Positions 34,509 through 44,393 of a stretch of DNA of 64,000 nt are shown here, piece by piece (positions within the stretch are counted from its first letter, which is position 1; every line of letters begins with the position of its first letter). Location: NCBI RefSeq assembly GCF_015482765.1, contig NZ_JADMLB010000051.1, positions 17,183 to 81,182 on the forward strand. The letters are read 5' to 3'. The position numbers and the translations under genes are program-made. This stretch comes from Halodesulfovibrio sp. GTDB lineage: Bacteria; Desulfobacterota; Desulfovibrionia; Desulfovibrionales; Desulfovibrionaceae. A model generated the notes under the pieces. It searched no databases. It was not told where the DNA came from and was given only the letters and a program-made list of their open reading frames with translations.

Positions 34509-34549
34509 CCCTTCGGGAGTCTTCCCCTCGGGCTCCTGAAGGGACTTTT
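34509..34549 (+). terminator. Intra-operon attenuator after sctA
   Basis: CCCTTCGGGAG pairs with CTCCTGAAGGG (11 bp, one G-U) over a 13-nt loop, followed by ACTTTTCTT. It probably lets most transcripts end after the abundant secreted proteins while a fraction reads into the apparatus genes. Confidence 0.7.
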
Positions 34550-34580
34550 CTTACGCCTGCACAGGCGGAAAGGATTATTC

Positions 34581-35033
34581 ATGCAATCAGACACACTCAC
34601 TCAAGCGGTTGCAGAGCTCAGCAAAGAACTCACCATTTCACCCCCGGAGCCTGCCGCGGACGGCAGCGTCACGTTTACATTTTCCAATGATCTGGCTCTA
34701 ACATGCTTTACCCGCAACGGAGCCTTGTACCTGAAAGGGCTGGTTGCACACCTGCCCCACCTATCTCTTTCACAGCTTCAAATTCAGGCATTGTACAAAC
34801 GCCTCCTGCAAACGTCATTGGGGATTATGAAAGAATCCGCAGTGAGCTTGTGCCTTACACCGGACGAGAAAGACATCATCCTCTACCGCCGCATCATTCC
34901 CTGTATGCACAAAAGGGTTTCAATTGTTGATGCAGCAGAAGAGTTTCTGAACCGTCTTGAAATGCTGCGGGCAAAAACAACCGCACCGCAGTATTCACGA
35001 CCGCCCGATCAAATCATGTTTATGCGCCCGTAG
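34581..35033 (+). CDS. CesT-like type III secretion chaperone
   Basis: A 150-aa protein with the chaperone alternation of strands and helices: VTFTFSNDLALTCFTRNGALYLKGLVAHLP, the helix SQLQIQALYKRLLQTSLGIM, SAVSLCLTPDEKDIILYRRI, and the helix IVDAAEEFLNRLEMLRAK. It lies between the filament gene and the secretin, so it may serve the SctA protein or an unlinked effector. GGAAAGGA precedes the start. Confidence 0.75.
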   Translation: MQSDTLTQAVAELSKELTISPPEPAADGSVTFTFSNDLALTCFTRNGALYLKGLVAHLPHLSLSQLQIQALYKRLLQTSLGIMKESAVSLCLTPDEKDIILYRRIIPCMHKRVSIVDAAEEFLNRLEMLRAKTTAPQYSRPPDQIMFMRP

Positions 35034-35070
35034 CACCACAGCCCAACGCACAACCTCTCTCTGGAAGCTT

Positions 35071-36831
35071 ATGAATTCACGCCTCATCAAATTTTTGCTT
35101 ATGCTCGTGCTCATCGGCGCACTGTCCCTGCAAGCGAACGGAGAAAATAAAGACTGGCTCAGAAACCCGTTCTATTTTACCGCCAAGAATGACCCGATAA
35201 GTCTTCTGCTGGATAATTTCTGCGCAGCGCAAGGTGTTACCGCCGTTATCAGCCCGCAGATAACCGGCAAGGTAAGTGGAGAATTTATGTTTTCCACGCC
35301 CTCTATCTTTCTTGATGTCATTACCCGAAACAACGGGCTTACATGGTATTTTGACGGCAACAATGCCTATTTCTACACACTTGCCGAAAACGATTCCGCG
35401 GTTATCCAATTACGCTGGCTCACGCCTGCCCGCTTAAAGGCTACCCTAATCGACATGGGGCTCTACGATTCACGTTTCCTCTGGCACGGGCTTCCGGAAG
35501 AACGCATTATCTATCTCACAGGCCCTCCACGCTATATTCAGCTTATCAGAAACCTCGTAATCAAACTGGAATCCACAGCTTCCAGCGATATGGTTATGCG
35601 GGTCTACAAGCTAAACCATGCATGGGCAGACGACATTACACTCACCTTTATGGAAAAAGAAATTTCCATCCCCGGTGTTGCTTCCCTGCTTCGAACAATC
35701 ACAGGAGGCGGAAGCCCTGCCCCTGTTCCTCGTGTTCAGACCACCAAATCTCTTGGTGTTCTCGAACAAAAAGAACTGGAACGTATAGAAGCCAAGCTTC
35801 CTCCTCCAGACACCACACAGAACTGGACAAAGGCTGCCCGCATTCTTGCCGACCCACGCCTCAACGCAGTTATTGTCTGGGATTTACGGGAACGCATGCC
35901 GTACTACGAACAGGCAATTTCACAGCTCGATACACCGGTAGGACTGGTGGAAATTCGCGCTGCCATTGTGGATGTATCAATCAACCGACTGGATGAACTC
36001 GGTGTGAGCTGGAATATTTCCAAAGCTGTTGATGTTGACGCCAAAAAAGGAACCGGCGGCTACGGGACAGTCGGCGGCGCAAACGTCGGAGTTCCACCGG
36101 ACACAACCAAGTTCTTCAGCAATGCCGGAAACGGACTGAACCTTACTACCATTTACGCAAACGGCATTGACCAGTTTATGATGCGGGTAAACGCCATTGA
36201 ATCAGACGGTGATGCCAACACCCTTTCACGTCCCGCTGTGCTTACCTTGGATAATGTGCAGGCTATGCTGCAAAAAACAAATACCTTCTACGTAAAGCTG
36301 CAAGGGAAGGATGACGTTGATCTGCACGATGTTACGTACGGAACAGTCCTCAAGGTAACCCCTCACATCATCAATTCGCCTGAAGGTCAGCAGATAAAGC
36401 TTGTGGTGAATATAGAAGACGGGTCTGAAAACCTTACTGCACGCGGCTCTGACGACATCCCTGTTGTTTCAAGAAGCACCATCAATACACAGGCCATCGT
36501 CGGTGAATCACAGGCACTCGTCATTGGCGGGCATTACTTTGAAAAACGTAAATACAGCGACAGCGGAATCCCCGGATTACGAAAGATCCCCCTGCTGGGG
36601 CCGCTGTTTAACAAAGAGTCATACAACGTAGAACGAGTGGAACGACTGTTTGTTATCTCGCCGCGCATTGTGAATCTCAAAAATCTTGCTGAAATCCAAC
36701 AGCGCATCAAAGAGGACACCTTCAGCAAAAGCATTATCACACCGGATGGTTCAGTTGCTCAAGATCCGGAACCGGATCGAGGCCCTTATGCAGGATGTAC
36801 CCGCAAAAATATCCGTCCTGCACATCCGTAA
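35071..36831 (+). CDS. sctC: T3SS outer-membrane secretin SctC
   Basis: A 586-aa protein starting at 35071 (GGAAG upstream) with a Sec signal peptide (about 1-24). N0/N1/N3 domains occupy about 30-330 (PFYFTAKNDPISLLLDNFC; DPRLNAVIVWDLRERMPYYEQAISQLDTPVGLVEI). The secretin core covers about 340-560 with VSRSTINTQAIVGESQALVIGGHY and the typical G-I-PGLRKIPLLGPLFN...RLFVISPRIV. It forms the outer ring through which substrates leave the cell. No pilotin gene was recognised in the locus. Confidence 0.97.
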   Translation: MNSRLIKFLLMLVLIGALSLQANGENKDWLRNPFYFTAKNDPISLLLDNFCAAQGVTAVISPQITGKVSGEFMFSTPSIFLDVITRNNGLTWYFDGNNAYFYTLAENDSAVIQLRWLTPARLKATLIDMGLYDSRFLWHGLPEERIIYLTGPPRYIQLIRNLVIKLESTASSDMVMRVYKLNHAWADDITLTFMEKEISIPGVASLLRTITGGGSPAPVPRVQTTKSLGVLEQKELERIEAKLPPPDTTQNWTKAARILADPRLNAVIVWDLRERMPYYEQAISQLDTPVGLVEIRAAIVDVSINRLDELGVSWNISKAVDVDAKKGTGGYGTVGGANVGVPPDTTKFFSNAGNGLNLTTIYANGIDQFMMRVNAIESDGDANTLSRPAVLTLDNVQAMLQKTNTFYVKLQGKDDVDLHDVTYGTVLKVTPHIINSPEGQQIKLVVNIEDGSENLTARGSDDIPVVSRSTINTQAIVGESQALVIGGHYFEKRKYSDSGIPGLRKIPLLGPLFNKESYNVERVERLFVISPRIVNLKNLAEIQQRIKEDTFSKSIITPDGSVAQDPEPDRGPYAGCTRKNIRPAHP

Positions 36832-36887
36832 TGCAAGAAATATTATTCGATTTAACAGCCTCTTACTGCACACCGTAAGGTCACGTT

Positions 36888-38339
36888 ATGACGCAAAAAA
36901 CAAACCACATTCTTAAAATACTTTCCGGCCCTAACACCGGAGCTGAAGTAGCGCTTGCCTATGGTGAATACACCATAGGCAGCGATGATGCCTGTGACAT
37001 CATTCTTGCTGACAGTGCCATTGCAGACTGCCATCTGCGTCTCCTTGTGCAGGAGGATACCGTGACTGTCTTTCCACTCGACGGGACAATACTTCGTAAC
37101 ACGCTGCAACTGGATGCAGACGGCGAAGTCGTGGGAGATTTTATCCCGCTTACCGTCGGCGGAACACACATCTGTTTCGGTCCTGCCAATGAGGCTTGGC
37201 CTAACCTGCCTGTGTCTTCACTGCTTGAAGGAGCCGGTACTCCGGATACAACCCCCTTCGACTCCACCGGAGCCGCTTCGGAAACTCATCCCGCAGATTC
37301 TCCCGAGCGTGAAGACACAGAGCAGGAACCGGATCAGGAAACACTCCCTCCACTTGAGTTGGTACAGCCGGAACACACTCCCACCCTGCCGAAGCCTGCA
37401 AAGTTCTCAAAACGGCAACTGTGTACTGCCGCCTGTACCATGATGGTCTTTTTGCTGCTTGCAGGACTGAGCTTTACCGACAACCGCCCACCCTCTGAGC
37501 AACTGACAACGCTGTTGGCGGAAAGCGGGTATTCAGAGCTGAAGGTGAAAACAACTGAAAACGGGGAATTATCTGTTTCCGGCATGGTTCCATCTGAGGA
37601 CTCACTTCATACATTACAGCGTGTTATCAAAGAAAAACCTATCAACACAACGCTCGATGTCCACGTGGCAGAATCCTTGGCATCGTCGTTGCAAAACACT
37701 GTTATCGAACACGGAATGGTGCTTCAGGTTTTGCATGTCAGTGACAACATTATTCGCGTCAACGGATATGCCAAGGATGACAACGCGGTACAACGCATAG
37801 TTTCCGTCATTGAAACACTGCCCGTTGCCCATGCAGACATCAGATACTCACTCACAGACTGGAAAACCTTGAAGCAGGAAGTTGCACGTATCTTAAAAGA
37901 GCGTGATCTGCTGACCGCGCTGACCTTTTCTGCTGAGACATTCACCGTGAACGTTACAGGTGAAATAAGCGAAGCACAGGCTGCCAGCTGGGAAGGAGCT
38001 CGTGATGAAATTGCCGACCTATTACAGGCTCCGGCTCCGTTTACATCGATTAAGCGTCCTCTGACCACTGAAGAAGGAACCACCTCAGACGGCTCCGGTT
38101 CACGCCGCACCCGTTCAGGAAAAAGCGTCCGCAACGAACTGCTCAGCTGTTCCGCAGTAACGTCTCTAGGATGGATTTCTGTAGAAGGGAAAAGGCTTCG
38201 GCGCGCCCGCGTCAGTGGAAAAGCCTACACCATAGGCTCTAAAACAGCACAGGGATACCGCATTCAAGAAATTACGGATTCGCTGATCGTTCTGTCAAAA
38301 AAAACACATACCCTCTACTGCCCTGCAGGAGAAAGCTGA
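36888..38339 (+). CDS. sctD: T3SS inner-membrane ring protein SctD
   Basis: A 483-aa protein. The N-terminal FHA-like domain (about 1-105) shows YGEYTIGSDDACDIILADSAIADCHLRL. A Pro/Glu-rich linker follows, then one membrane helix (LCTAACTMMVFLLLAGLSFT, about 178-198). The periplasmic part has BON/ring-building repeats (ELSVSGMVPSEDSLHTLQRVI; IIRVNGYAKDDNAVQRIVSVIETLP). This is the YscD layout. The C-terminal extension with a basic SRRTRSGKS segment is longer than in YscD. It links the SctJ ring to the secretin. Its stop overlaps the next start (TGATG). Confidence 0.9.
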   Translation: MTQKTNHILKILSGPNTGAEVALAYGEYTIGSDDACDIILADSAIADCHLRLLVQEDTVTVFPLDGTILRNTLQLDADGEVVGDFIPLTVGGTHICFGPANEAWPNLPVSSLLEGAGTPDTTPFDSTGAASETHPADSPEREDTEQEPDQETLPPLELVQPEHTPTLPKPAKFSKRQLCTAACTMMVFLLLAGLSFTDNRPPSEQLTTLLAESGYSELKVKTTENGELSVSGMVPSEDSLHTLQRVIKEKPINTTLDVHVAESLASSLQNTVIEHGMVLQVLHVSDNIIRVNGYAKDDNAVQRIVSVIETLPVAHADIRYSLTDWKTLKQEVARILKERDLLTALTFSAETFTVNVTGEISEAQAASWEGARDEIADLLQAPAPFTSIKRPLTTEEGTTSDGSGSRRTRSGKSVRNELLSCSAVTSLGWISVEGKRLRRARVSGKAYTIGSKTAQGYRIQEITDSLIVLSKKTHTLYCPAGES

Positions 38340-38572
38340 TGCACATTTTTGAAGAAAACTTCGACCTCGAAAAAGCTCTGTTCGAAGACACGGAAGGCAG
38401 CACGCTGCGGCTGGTAAAAGACGGCTTGCAGGAAGGACTGCACACAACCCGTAAAAACATCGATAAAGGCCTTTCGCCGGACGATTTCACACGGGCGCAG
38501 GCACTCAAACAGGCTTTTGAAGCTGCCGAAGTTGTCGTTGAAACCAGCTGGAAGAACTACCGCCTCCCGTAG
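38339..38572 (+). CDS. Small YscE/HrpF-like T3SS protein (needle co-chaperone candidate)
   Basis: A 77-aa acidic helical protein (FEENFDLEKALFEDTEGSTLRL; TRAQALKQAFEAAEVVVETSW) placed between SctD and SctF. In the ysc operon the same place is taken by YscE, which with YscG keeps the needle subunit monomeric; a YscG-like TPR protein follows two genes later. Function is inferred from size and position. It is translationally coupled to SctD. Confidence 0.55.
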   Translation: MHIFEENFDLEKALFEDTEGSTLRLVKDGLQEGLHTTRKNIDKGLSPDDFTRAQALKQAFEAAEVVVETSWKNYRLP

Positions 38573-38608
38573 CCGGAGCCTTTCAAGCACAACACAAGGA
38601 GAGTTACC

Positions 38609-38824
38609 ATGACCATGTCCAACAGTATTTCAAACAGTCTCTTCAGCACCATCAAAGCAAAAAGCAACGATGTTGCCGAGTTCTCCAAAAAAGAAAACTT
38701 GAGCGAAACAGACATGATCAAATTCAACATGTCCGCCAGTAAATACCAAATGATGGTTTCGCTGACTGCAAACCTTGTAAAAAACCTGACCGAAACAGAA
38801 AAGCAAGTCGCCAACAAAATGTAG
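38609..38824 (+). CDS. sctF: T3SS needle protein SctF
   Basis: A 71-aa protein with the needle-subunit helical hairpin: FSTIKAKSNDVAEFSKKENL, a short turn, and a C-terminal helix MIKFNMSASKYQMMVSLTANLVKNLTETEK. The family's PxxP turn is absent, and the C-terminus (VANKM) is close to the VI-x-K-I ending of other needle subunits. It lies between the YscE-like and YscG-like genes in the classical order. An AGGAGAG site precedes it. Confidence 0.75.
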   Translation: MTMSNSISNSLFSTIKAKSNDVAEFSKKENLSETDMIKFNMSASKYQMMVSLTANLVKNLTETEKQVANKM

Positions 38825-38840
38825 GCACAGGAGTCACGGC

Positions 38841-39215
38841 GTGGAAATAGACGGTTCTTACAGAAAATTGCTCGGTAAAAGCGGCTTTCTTGCACTCAAA
38901 CAAGGAATGCACAAAGAGGCAGGCATTATCTTTGATGCTCTGGCACTCACTGCGCCGGATAATCCGGCTCCTATTCTGGGGCAGGCAATGGTGCAGATGA
39001 ACATGCGGCGCTACGCTGAAGCAGTCAGCACAATTGAAAACAACGCCCTTGCCAAAGACAAGAATAACCTCATGAGCCAAGCCTACCTTGGCCTTGCATT
39101 GTTTCTTAACGAACAGACAGCTCGGGCAAAAGCCGTTTTGAATGAAGTAACAGCGCAGAAGGAAGATCCGGCAGCGCAGCAACTGGCAAAAGCGTTACTT
39201 GCTGAAATGAAGTAA
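38841..39215 (+). CDS. YscG-like TPR chaperone of the needle subunit
   Basis: A 124-aa helical protein with TPR-type repeats: AGIIFDALALTAPDNPAPILGQAMVQMNMRRYAEAVSTIEN and MSQAYLGLALFLNEQTARAKAVLNEV. It closely follows sctF, as yscG follows yscF. It should bind the C-terminal helix of SctF in a ternary complex with the YscE-like protein. The start at 38841 is a GTG (preceded by CAGGAG), read as Met. Confidence 0.8.
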   Translation: MEIDGSYRKLLGKSGFLALKQGMHKEAGIIFDALALTAPDNPAPILGQAMVQMNMRRYAEAVSTIENNALAKDKNNLMSQAYLGLALFLNEQTARAKAVLNEVTAQKEDPAAQQLAKALLAEMK

Positions 39216-39233
39216 CCTTCAAGGAGATACCAT

Positions 39234-39695
39234 ATGCATGAAGTAACAGCCCGTCAGGCTCTGGAGGCTATCCGTCAAGCTGCGGAAAAGCAGTCCACAG
39301 GGCCGGGAAAAGCACATGAAACAGACATCTCCCGTTTTCAGGATGTGATGAAACAGGACAGCGTTCAGGAAGCCTCTGCCCCGTCTCAACTTCACGCTGA
39401 GGAATCCCTTCAGGCAGAGCAGATTGAATCCATTAATACTGCGGAACACGCTGTTGCAGTTACAGACGCAGAGGCAACGCAGGGAAATAAGATTCTCGAC
39501 AATCTGGATAAGATGAGCTGCGAATTTAAAGACCTTAAAGCCTCTATTGATAAATCAGCCGAAAACCATGGGGAAATGGGCGACATTATCCGTCTGCAAA
39601 TGCAGGTGGCAGAAGTGACGACCAACCAGACCCTTGTGGGTAAAACCGGCGAGAAAAGCGGACAAGGTGTAAACCAGCTTGTTCGTGGACAGTAG
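39234..39695 (+). CDS. sctI: T3SS inner-rod protein SctI
   Basis: A 153-aa secreted protein with a variable, polar N-terminal half and the conserved C-terminal SctI segment (MGDIIRLQMQVAEVTTNQTLVGKTGEKSGQGVNQLVRGQ). It matches YscI/PrgJ/HrpB C-termini, which polymerise between the export gate and the needle. AAGGAG precedes the start. Order F-G-I-J follows the ysc pattern, with no YscH-like gene in between. Confidence 0.88.
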   Translation: MHEVTARQALEAIRQAAEKQSTGPGKAHETDISRFQDVMKQDSVQEASAPSQLHAEESLQAEQIESINTAEHAVAVTDAEATQGNKILDNLDKMSCEFKDLKASIDKSAENHGEMGDIIRLQMQVAEVTTNQTLVGKTGEKSGQGVNQLVRGQ

Positions 39696-39707
39696 CCTTT
39701 CTGTTTT

Positions 39708-40520
39708 ATGAGCACGTTAACTATGCCTACTCTTTCTACCCGTTCTACACGCCGTACCAACGGTATGTTCTGTACACTGCTTCGTATGTTGTGCTGCCTT
39801 TTACTGCTCCTGTCTCTCACGGGCTGTCAGGAGCAGTTCTACACAGGATTGGCAGAACAAGATGCTAACGAAATTTTAGCCCTTCTTCTCGATCGCGGTG
39901 TGGATGCCCGCAAAGAGGCAGGAGAAAAAGGCACATGGAATCTTACGGTTGAACGGGATCAAATTGCCGGAAGCATGGATTTGCTTGAAAAAAACGGTCT
40001 GCCCCGCACCCGTTATGACAACATGGGTAAAATCTTTAAAAAAGACGGCATTATCTCGTCGCCACTGGAAGAAAAAGCCCGCTTCATCTACGCCCTGTCA
40101 CAGGAAGTTGCAGGAACAATCGCTCAGATAGACGGCGTACTTGCTGCGCGTGTGCACCTTGTTCTTCAGGAAGAAGATGCCCTTGGTGAACGTATCACGC
40201 CTGCGTCTGCATCCATTTTCATAAAACATCGTCGAGATGTTGAAATGCTGGGCAAAACACGCCAAATCAAAAAACTGGTGGAAAACAGCATTCAAGGGCT
40301 TAAATACGAATCAATTTCCGCGTTTCTTTTCCCTGCATCGCCACCCATTGCTACAAACAAACTCCCCTACGCCTCTGTTGCGGGATTGCATGTGGCACCG
40401 GATTCTGTAGGCACAGTACAACTGCTGTTCGCTGCTATTGCTCTGCTCCTCTGCCTTTTGGGAACAAGCTGTTTCCACCTCTACAAACGTAGACAGGATA
40501 CCGTTACAGAGGAGGCATAA
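39708..40520 (+). CDS. sctJ: T3SS inner-membrane ring lipoprotein SctJ
   Basis: A 270-aa lipoprotein of the YscJ/PrgK/FliF-related family. The lipobox is LTGC near residue 40 (an alternative start at 39723 would shorten the leader). Ring-building domain 1 shows LAEQDANEILALLLDRGVDARK, and domain 2 shows VAGTIAQIDGVLAARVHLVL...ASIFIKH...IKKLVENSIQGL. A C-terminal membrane helix (VQLLFAAIALLLCLLGTSCF) follows. It forms the 24-mer inner ring with SctD and couples by a one-base overlap to SctK. Confidence 0.97.
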   Translation: MSTLTMPTLSTRSTRRTNGMFCTLLRMLCCLLLLLSLTGCQEQFYTGLAEQDANEILALLLDRGVDARKEAGEKGTWNLTVERDQIAGSMDLLEKNGLPRTRYDNMGKIFKKDGIISSPLEEKARFIYALSQEVAGTIAQIDGVLAARVHLVLQEEDALGERITPASASIFIKHRRDVEMLGKTRQIKKLVENSIQGLKYESISAFLFPASPPIATNKLPYASVAGLHVAPDSVGTVQLLFAAIALLLCLLGTSCFHLYKRRQDTVTEEA

Positions 40521-41269
40521 TGGGAAAAGCGTTCTTAAAGAGCACCATAAAAACCAATGCTCCTCTCATGGAAGCCATTATTGCGTTCCATAGCCGAAAA
40601 ATCGAAGGAGTTCTGACAGACCCGTATCTGTCCAACAGCCTTTCACCTGTGGGAAAATATGTTCATGCCAGCGGCGCACTGAACGTGATGTTACGCTCCC
40701 GTCGCGCACGGCAACGCCTCACAACCAATTTACACGACCTGACGACAAACCTACCGGAAACATGGTTTCTGGAATTTATGGAACCGCAGTCGCGTCTGGC
40801 ATTACTGGAACCGGACACCCTGCGTATGCTGGCAGACTATCTGGGGCTTACTCTGAACGCGGGAACCATTGCCCGCACCATAGTAAAATCCCACGTTGTC
40901 AGCATCAAAAAGCAATTCGGTAAAAAGGGCTACCTGTTCGCCATCAAACGCGCTCCGTTTCTGCTGAGTGACAATGCAGAGCTTTCGGCGCTGGCAAGTG
41001 CATTAGCTCTCCCAGACACCCCCTCAACGGCAGACAGTGAAACATCATTGGCACACCGCATACGCACACAAGGACAACTTGGCATTGCCCTGTGCCTTAC
41101 GAATGAAGCCCCGCACCTTACGCAGTGGCTTTCTGTTTCTTTGCCGAAAGCCATGCTTCAGACACACTCCATCGAACTCGGCTCCTCAGACAAATCAACA
41201 CTCTGGAAAACCGTCTACCGACTTTTGACGAAGGAGGTTGCACCGCAATGGGCTCCGTGTTTCGCATAA
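40520..41269 (+). CDS. sctK: T3SS sorting-platform protein SctK
   Basis: A 249-aa soluble protein. The HASGALNVMLRSRRARQRL and LLEPDTLRMLADYLGLTLNAGTIARTI segments match the YscK/PscK family. SctK links the SctQ pods to the SctJ/SctD ring in the cytoplasmic sorting platform. It overlaps sctL by 22 bp. Confidence 0.88.
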   Translation: MGKAFLKSTIKTNAPLMEAIIAFHSRKIEGVLTDPYLSNSLSPVGKYVHASGALNVMLRSRRARQRLTTNLHDLTTNLPETWFLEFMEPQSRLALLEPDTLRMLADYLGLTLNAGTIARTIVKSHVVSIKKQFGKKGYLFAIKRAPFLLSDNAELSALASALALPDTPSTADSETSLAHRIRTQGQLGIALCLTNEAPHLTQWLSVSLPKAMLQTHSIELGSSDKSTLWKTVYRLLTKEVAPQWAPCFA

Positions 41270-41874
41270 CAAACGATACCATCCACCCTCTGCCCGGGAA
41301 AAAAGTCATCAAAGCAGATGAGTATGCCACGCTTGTAGAAGCACAGCAGATCATCACGGATGCCCGTACCCGTGCAGACGCTATCCTCAGCGAAGCGCAG
41401 CAGCATTACGAAAACGAACGTAAACGCGGCTACGAAGACGGCTTGATCGAAGGGAAAATGAATATGGCTGAGCATATGATGGAAAACATCGCCAGCAGCG
41501 TGGATTATCTGGAACGCATGGAAAGCACGATTGTTGATCTGGTTATGCAGTCACTGCGAAAAATTTTGCACGATATGGACGATCATGAACGTACCCAAAA
41601 GGTTGTGCATAAGGCGCTGAGCTACGTTCGGGCAGAAAAAAAGGTCGTACTCAAAGTTTCACCGGAAGACATTGAAACTGTGCGTGGCAGTCTGGATGAT
41701 CTTCTGCGGGATTATCCGGCAATACGATTTCTTGATGTCGCCGCAGATGCGCGCCTTTCCAAAGGAGCCTGTATTCTGGAAAGCGATATGGGCGTGGTGG
41801 ATGCCGGTATTGAAACACAACTTGCAGCCATCGAACGTGCTTTTCACAGCCACTTAAACAAGGACAAAGGCTGA
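41248..41874 (+). CDS. sctL: T3SS ATPase stator protein SctL
   Basis: A 208-aa protein started at [10 protein letters not shown] (41248), with AAGGAGG at the right distance; the frame is open further upstream but inside sctK. The N-terminal part is polar, followed by a coiled coil with small-residue spacing ([42 protein letters not shown]) as in FliH/YscL. The C-terminal domain ([22 protein letters not shown]...[33 protein letters not shown]) binds the ATPase. It ends in TGATG with sctN. Confidence 0.95.
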   Translation: MGSVFRITNDTIHPLPGKKVIKADEYATLVEAQQIITDARTRADAILSEAQQHYENERKRGYEDGLIEGKMNMAEHMMENIASSVDYLERMESTIVDLVMQSLRKILHDMDDHERTQKVVHKALSYVRAEKKVVLKVSPEDIETVRGSLDDLLRDYPAIRFLDVAADARLSKGACILESDMGVVDAGIETQLAAIERAFHSHLNKDKG

Positions 41875-43190
41875 TGAGTCTGGATTATATACCGGAGATT
41901 CTGCACGACGCACTCCGCGCCAATGTCCCTGTAGAAGTCAAAGGACGCGTTGTTCAAGTGGTAGGAACTATCGTGCGTGCGGTGGTTCCGGGGGTACGTG
42001 TGGGAGAAATCTGTACTCTCAAAAACCCGTGGGATGAATGGGAACTTAAAGCCGAGGTTGTAGGTTTTTCCAAAGAAGCTGCACTGCTTACCCCGCTGGG
42101 AGATATTCAAGGTATCTCCTCCGCAACGGAGGTTATTCCGTCCGGCTCAGTGCATATGGTTCCGGTGGGAGACGCACTGCTCGGTCGTGTGCTGGATGGT
42201 CTGGGCAATCCCATAGACGGAGGCGCAGCGCTTACTCCAAGTGCCTATTATCCCGTGTACGCAGAACCGCCCAACCCTATGACACGCCGAATCATCAACA
42301 CCCCTGTAAGCCTCGGGCTGCGGGTTCTGGATGGACTGCTTACCTGCGGCGAAGGGCAGCGTATGGGCATTTTTGCAGCTGCGGGCGGCGGTAAATCCAC
42401 CCTGCTTTCCTGCCTCGTAAAAGGGGCGGACGTAGACGTAACCGTCATCGCTCTGGTGGGTGAACGCGGACGTGAGGTGCGTGAATTTATTGAACACGAC
42501 CTTGGCGAGGAAGGATTAAAAAAGTCGGTACTGGTTGTTTCAACCTCTGACCGCTCTTCCATGGAACGCCTCAAGGCGGCATATGTCGCCACTGCCATTG
42601 CAGAATATTTTCGAGACCAAGGCAAGCGCGTGCTGCTGCTTATGGACTCTGTCACCCGCTTCGGCCGAGCATTGCGTGAAATCGGTCTGGCAGCAGGAGA
42701 ACCGCCTACAAGACGCGGTTTTCCCCCTTCTGTTTTCTCCAGTCTGCCACGACTTATGGAACGCGCGGGAAACTCGGACAAAGGCTCCATCACAGCCTTA
42801 TACACCGTACTGCTAGAAGGTGATGACATGACCGAACCGATTGCGGACGAAACACGCTCGATTCTGGACGGACACATCATTCTTTCACGCAAACTTGCCG
42901 CAGCAAACCACTATCCGGCAATTGATGTGCTTGCCAGTACCAGTCGCGTCATGAATGCCATTGTAGATTCAGAACACAAAGCGCTTTCCAACCGCCTGCG
43001 CACGCTCATGGCAAAGTATCAGGAAGTGGAACTGCTCGTACAGATCGGGGAATACAAAGAAGGCAGCGATGCCGAAGCGGACGAAGCAATTGAAAAGCTT
43101 TCCCGTATCAACGCATACATCAAACAGGGAATGGACGAGCGGGTAACATTTACCGAATCGCTCGATGCGTTACGGGACATTATAGGATGA
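41874..43190 (+). CDS. sctN: T3SS ATPase SctN
   Basis: A 438-aa F1-beta-like hexameric ATPase. Walker A GGGKST has its lysine at residue 174. Walker B ([20 protein letters not shown]) and the family signature [24 protein letters not shown] follow. The C-terminal segment [20 protein letters not shown] is typical of FliI/YscN. It strips chaperones and unfolds substrates at the base of the export gate. Confidence 0.98.
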   Translation: MSLDYIPEILHDALRANVPVEVKGRVVQVVGTIVRAVVPGVRVGEICTLKNPWDEWELKAEVVGFSKEAALLTPLGDIQGISSATEVIPSGSVHMVPVGDALLGRVLDGLGNPIDGGAALTPSAYYPVYAEPPNPMTRRIINTPVSLGLRVLDGLLTCGEGQRMGIFAAAGGGKSTLLSCLVKGADVDVTVIALVGERGREVREFIEHDLGEEGLKKSVLVVSTSDRSSMERLKAAYVATAIAEYFRDQGKRVLLLMDSVTRFGRALREIGLAAGEPPTRRGFPPSVFSSLPRLMERAGNSDKGSITALYTVLLEGDDMTEPIADETRSILDGHIILSRKLAAANHYPAIDVLASTSRVMNAIVDSEHKALSNRLRTLMAKYQEVELLVQIGEYKEGSDAEADEAIEKLSRINAYIKQGMDERVTFTESLDALRDIIG

Positions 43191-43666
43191 CCGGATATCC
43201 ACTGGCTGCGCTGCTTCGTGTTCGTGTTTTTCGTGAAAAAGCTGCTGCCCTTGAAATTACCCGCTGTGCTCAAAAGCTGGAAGAAGCACGGCAGGCATGC
43301 AAACAGCGCGAACAGGAACTGATTCAATATCGGGAATGGCGCATCAAAGAAGAAACCAGACTGTTTGAGGCAATTCATAACGAAACCGTCTCAATGGAAG
43401 AAGTAGAACGCTACAAACAAGCTCTGCTCTCCCTACGAGGAGAGGAAGTGCAGCACGAAGAACGGATTCTGGAAAGCAAAGAGCACATACGAGAGTGTGA
43501 GGAAGCTTTGCAGGACGCGCGAAAACATCACATGGAAGCCATGAAGAACCAGCGAAAAATTGAAGAGCATAAAAAGCGTTGGCAGCAAGAAGAAAAGCTA
43601 CGGCTGGAACGGGCTGAAGAAGCGGAACTGGAAGAATTTTCAAGCAAATCTCTTCTCGTTGACTAG
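43187..43666 (+). CDS. sctO: T3SS central-stalk protein SctO
   Basis: A 159-aa, almost entirely coiled-coil protein ([40 protein letters not shown]), overlapping the sctN stop by 4 bp (ATGA). The size, location after the ATPase and long antiparallel coiled coil identify it as the YscO/FliJ-like stalk that contacts SctV and the ATPase. Start ATGACCGG. Confidence 0.9.
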   Translation: MTGYPLAALLRVRVFREKAAALEITRCAQKLEEARQACKQREQELIQYREWRIKEETRLFEAIHNETVSMEEVERYKQALLSLRGEEVQHEERILESKEHIRECEEALQDARKHHMEAMKNQRKIEEHKKRWQQEEKLRLERAEEAELEEFSSKSLLVD

Positions 43667-43734
43667 CCTTTCTGCACACAGGCGAACCTTGGTACAACCG
43701 GAACCTACTCCATATTTTTTACAGGAACAAATGT

Positions 43735-44382
43735 ATGACCGGAACAAAAGTTCACACCGCATCAACTGAACCTCAAAAAGCACGGCAAACTTCAAGTGCT
43801 TCTGAACGGACAGCTTCAAGTGCCGACACAGAACGTTTCCGGCACAGCGTCCGGTCTTCCTCAACCAACTCCGGTGCAAACAATTCCGGTTCTCGCGAAA
43901 AAAAGGAACAAACGTCCGAAACGGACACCAGCCAGCAGCTCTCACAAACGCCATCTCTTCATCAAACCGCAGGAGACGCAATTTTACGCGGTCTGCAAGG
44001 TTCCCAGTCAGCCCCCGCCGCAACCGGAGCTATGGCTAACCCCGATGCAGATGCTGCACAAAACATAGTTGACCGCATCCTTGTCTCTACCCACACAGCA
44101 GACGGGAGCAACGAAATTCGCATCCAACTCAAAGAAGATATTCTGCAAGGCACCGAAATACGCCTGAACAAAACCGAAGGCCACCTTTCCGTAGCTCTTG
44201 TTACCAACGATACTAACTCGCATGCATTTTTAGCTTCGCACAAGCACGGCTTGCAGGAACAGCTTTGCAAAAATTTCGACAACCGTGTGGATGTTCAGCT
44301 CATCTTTGACGAGCAGGGAGAACCGCACGACGGTCGCTCCCGTCAGCAACGCAATCTGTATGACGAAATAGAAGACAGCTAG
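43735..44382 (+). CDS. sctP: T3SS needle-length regulator SctP
   Basis: A 215-aa protein with a disordered Ser/Thr/Gln-rich N-terminal half (about 1-105) and a C-terminal FliK-like domain (NEIRIQLKEDILQGTEIRLNKTEGHLSVALVTNDTNS...HKHGLQEQLCKNFDNRVDVQL). It lies between sctO and sctQ, the standard place of the YscP molecular ruler and substrate switch. The N-terminal ruler part is short compared with YscP, which predicts a short needle if the ruler model holds. AGGAAC precedes the start. Confidence 0.82.
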   Translation: MTGTKVHTASTEPQKARQTSSASERTASSADTERFRHSVRSSSTNSGANNSGSREKKEQTSETDTSQQLSQTPSLHQTAGDAILRGLQGSQSAPAATGAMANPDADAAQNIVDRILVSTHTADGSNEIRIQLKEDILQGTEIRLNKTEGHLSVALVTNDTNSHAFLASHKHGLQEQLCKNFDNRVDVQLIFDEQGEPHDGRSRQQRNLYDEIEDS

Positions 44383-44393
44383 CGGATACCACG

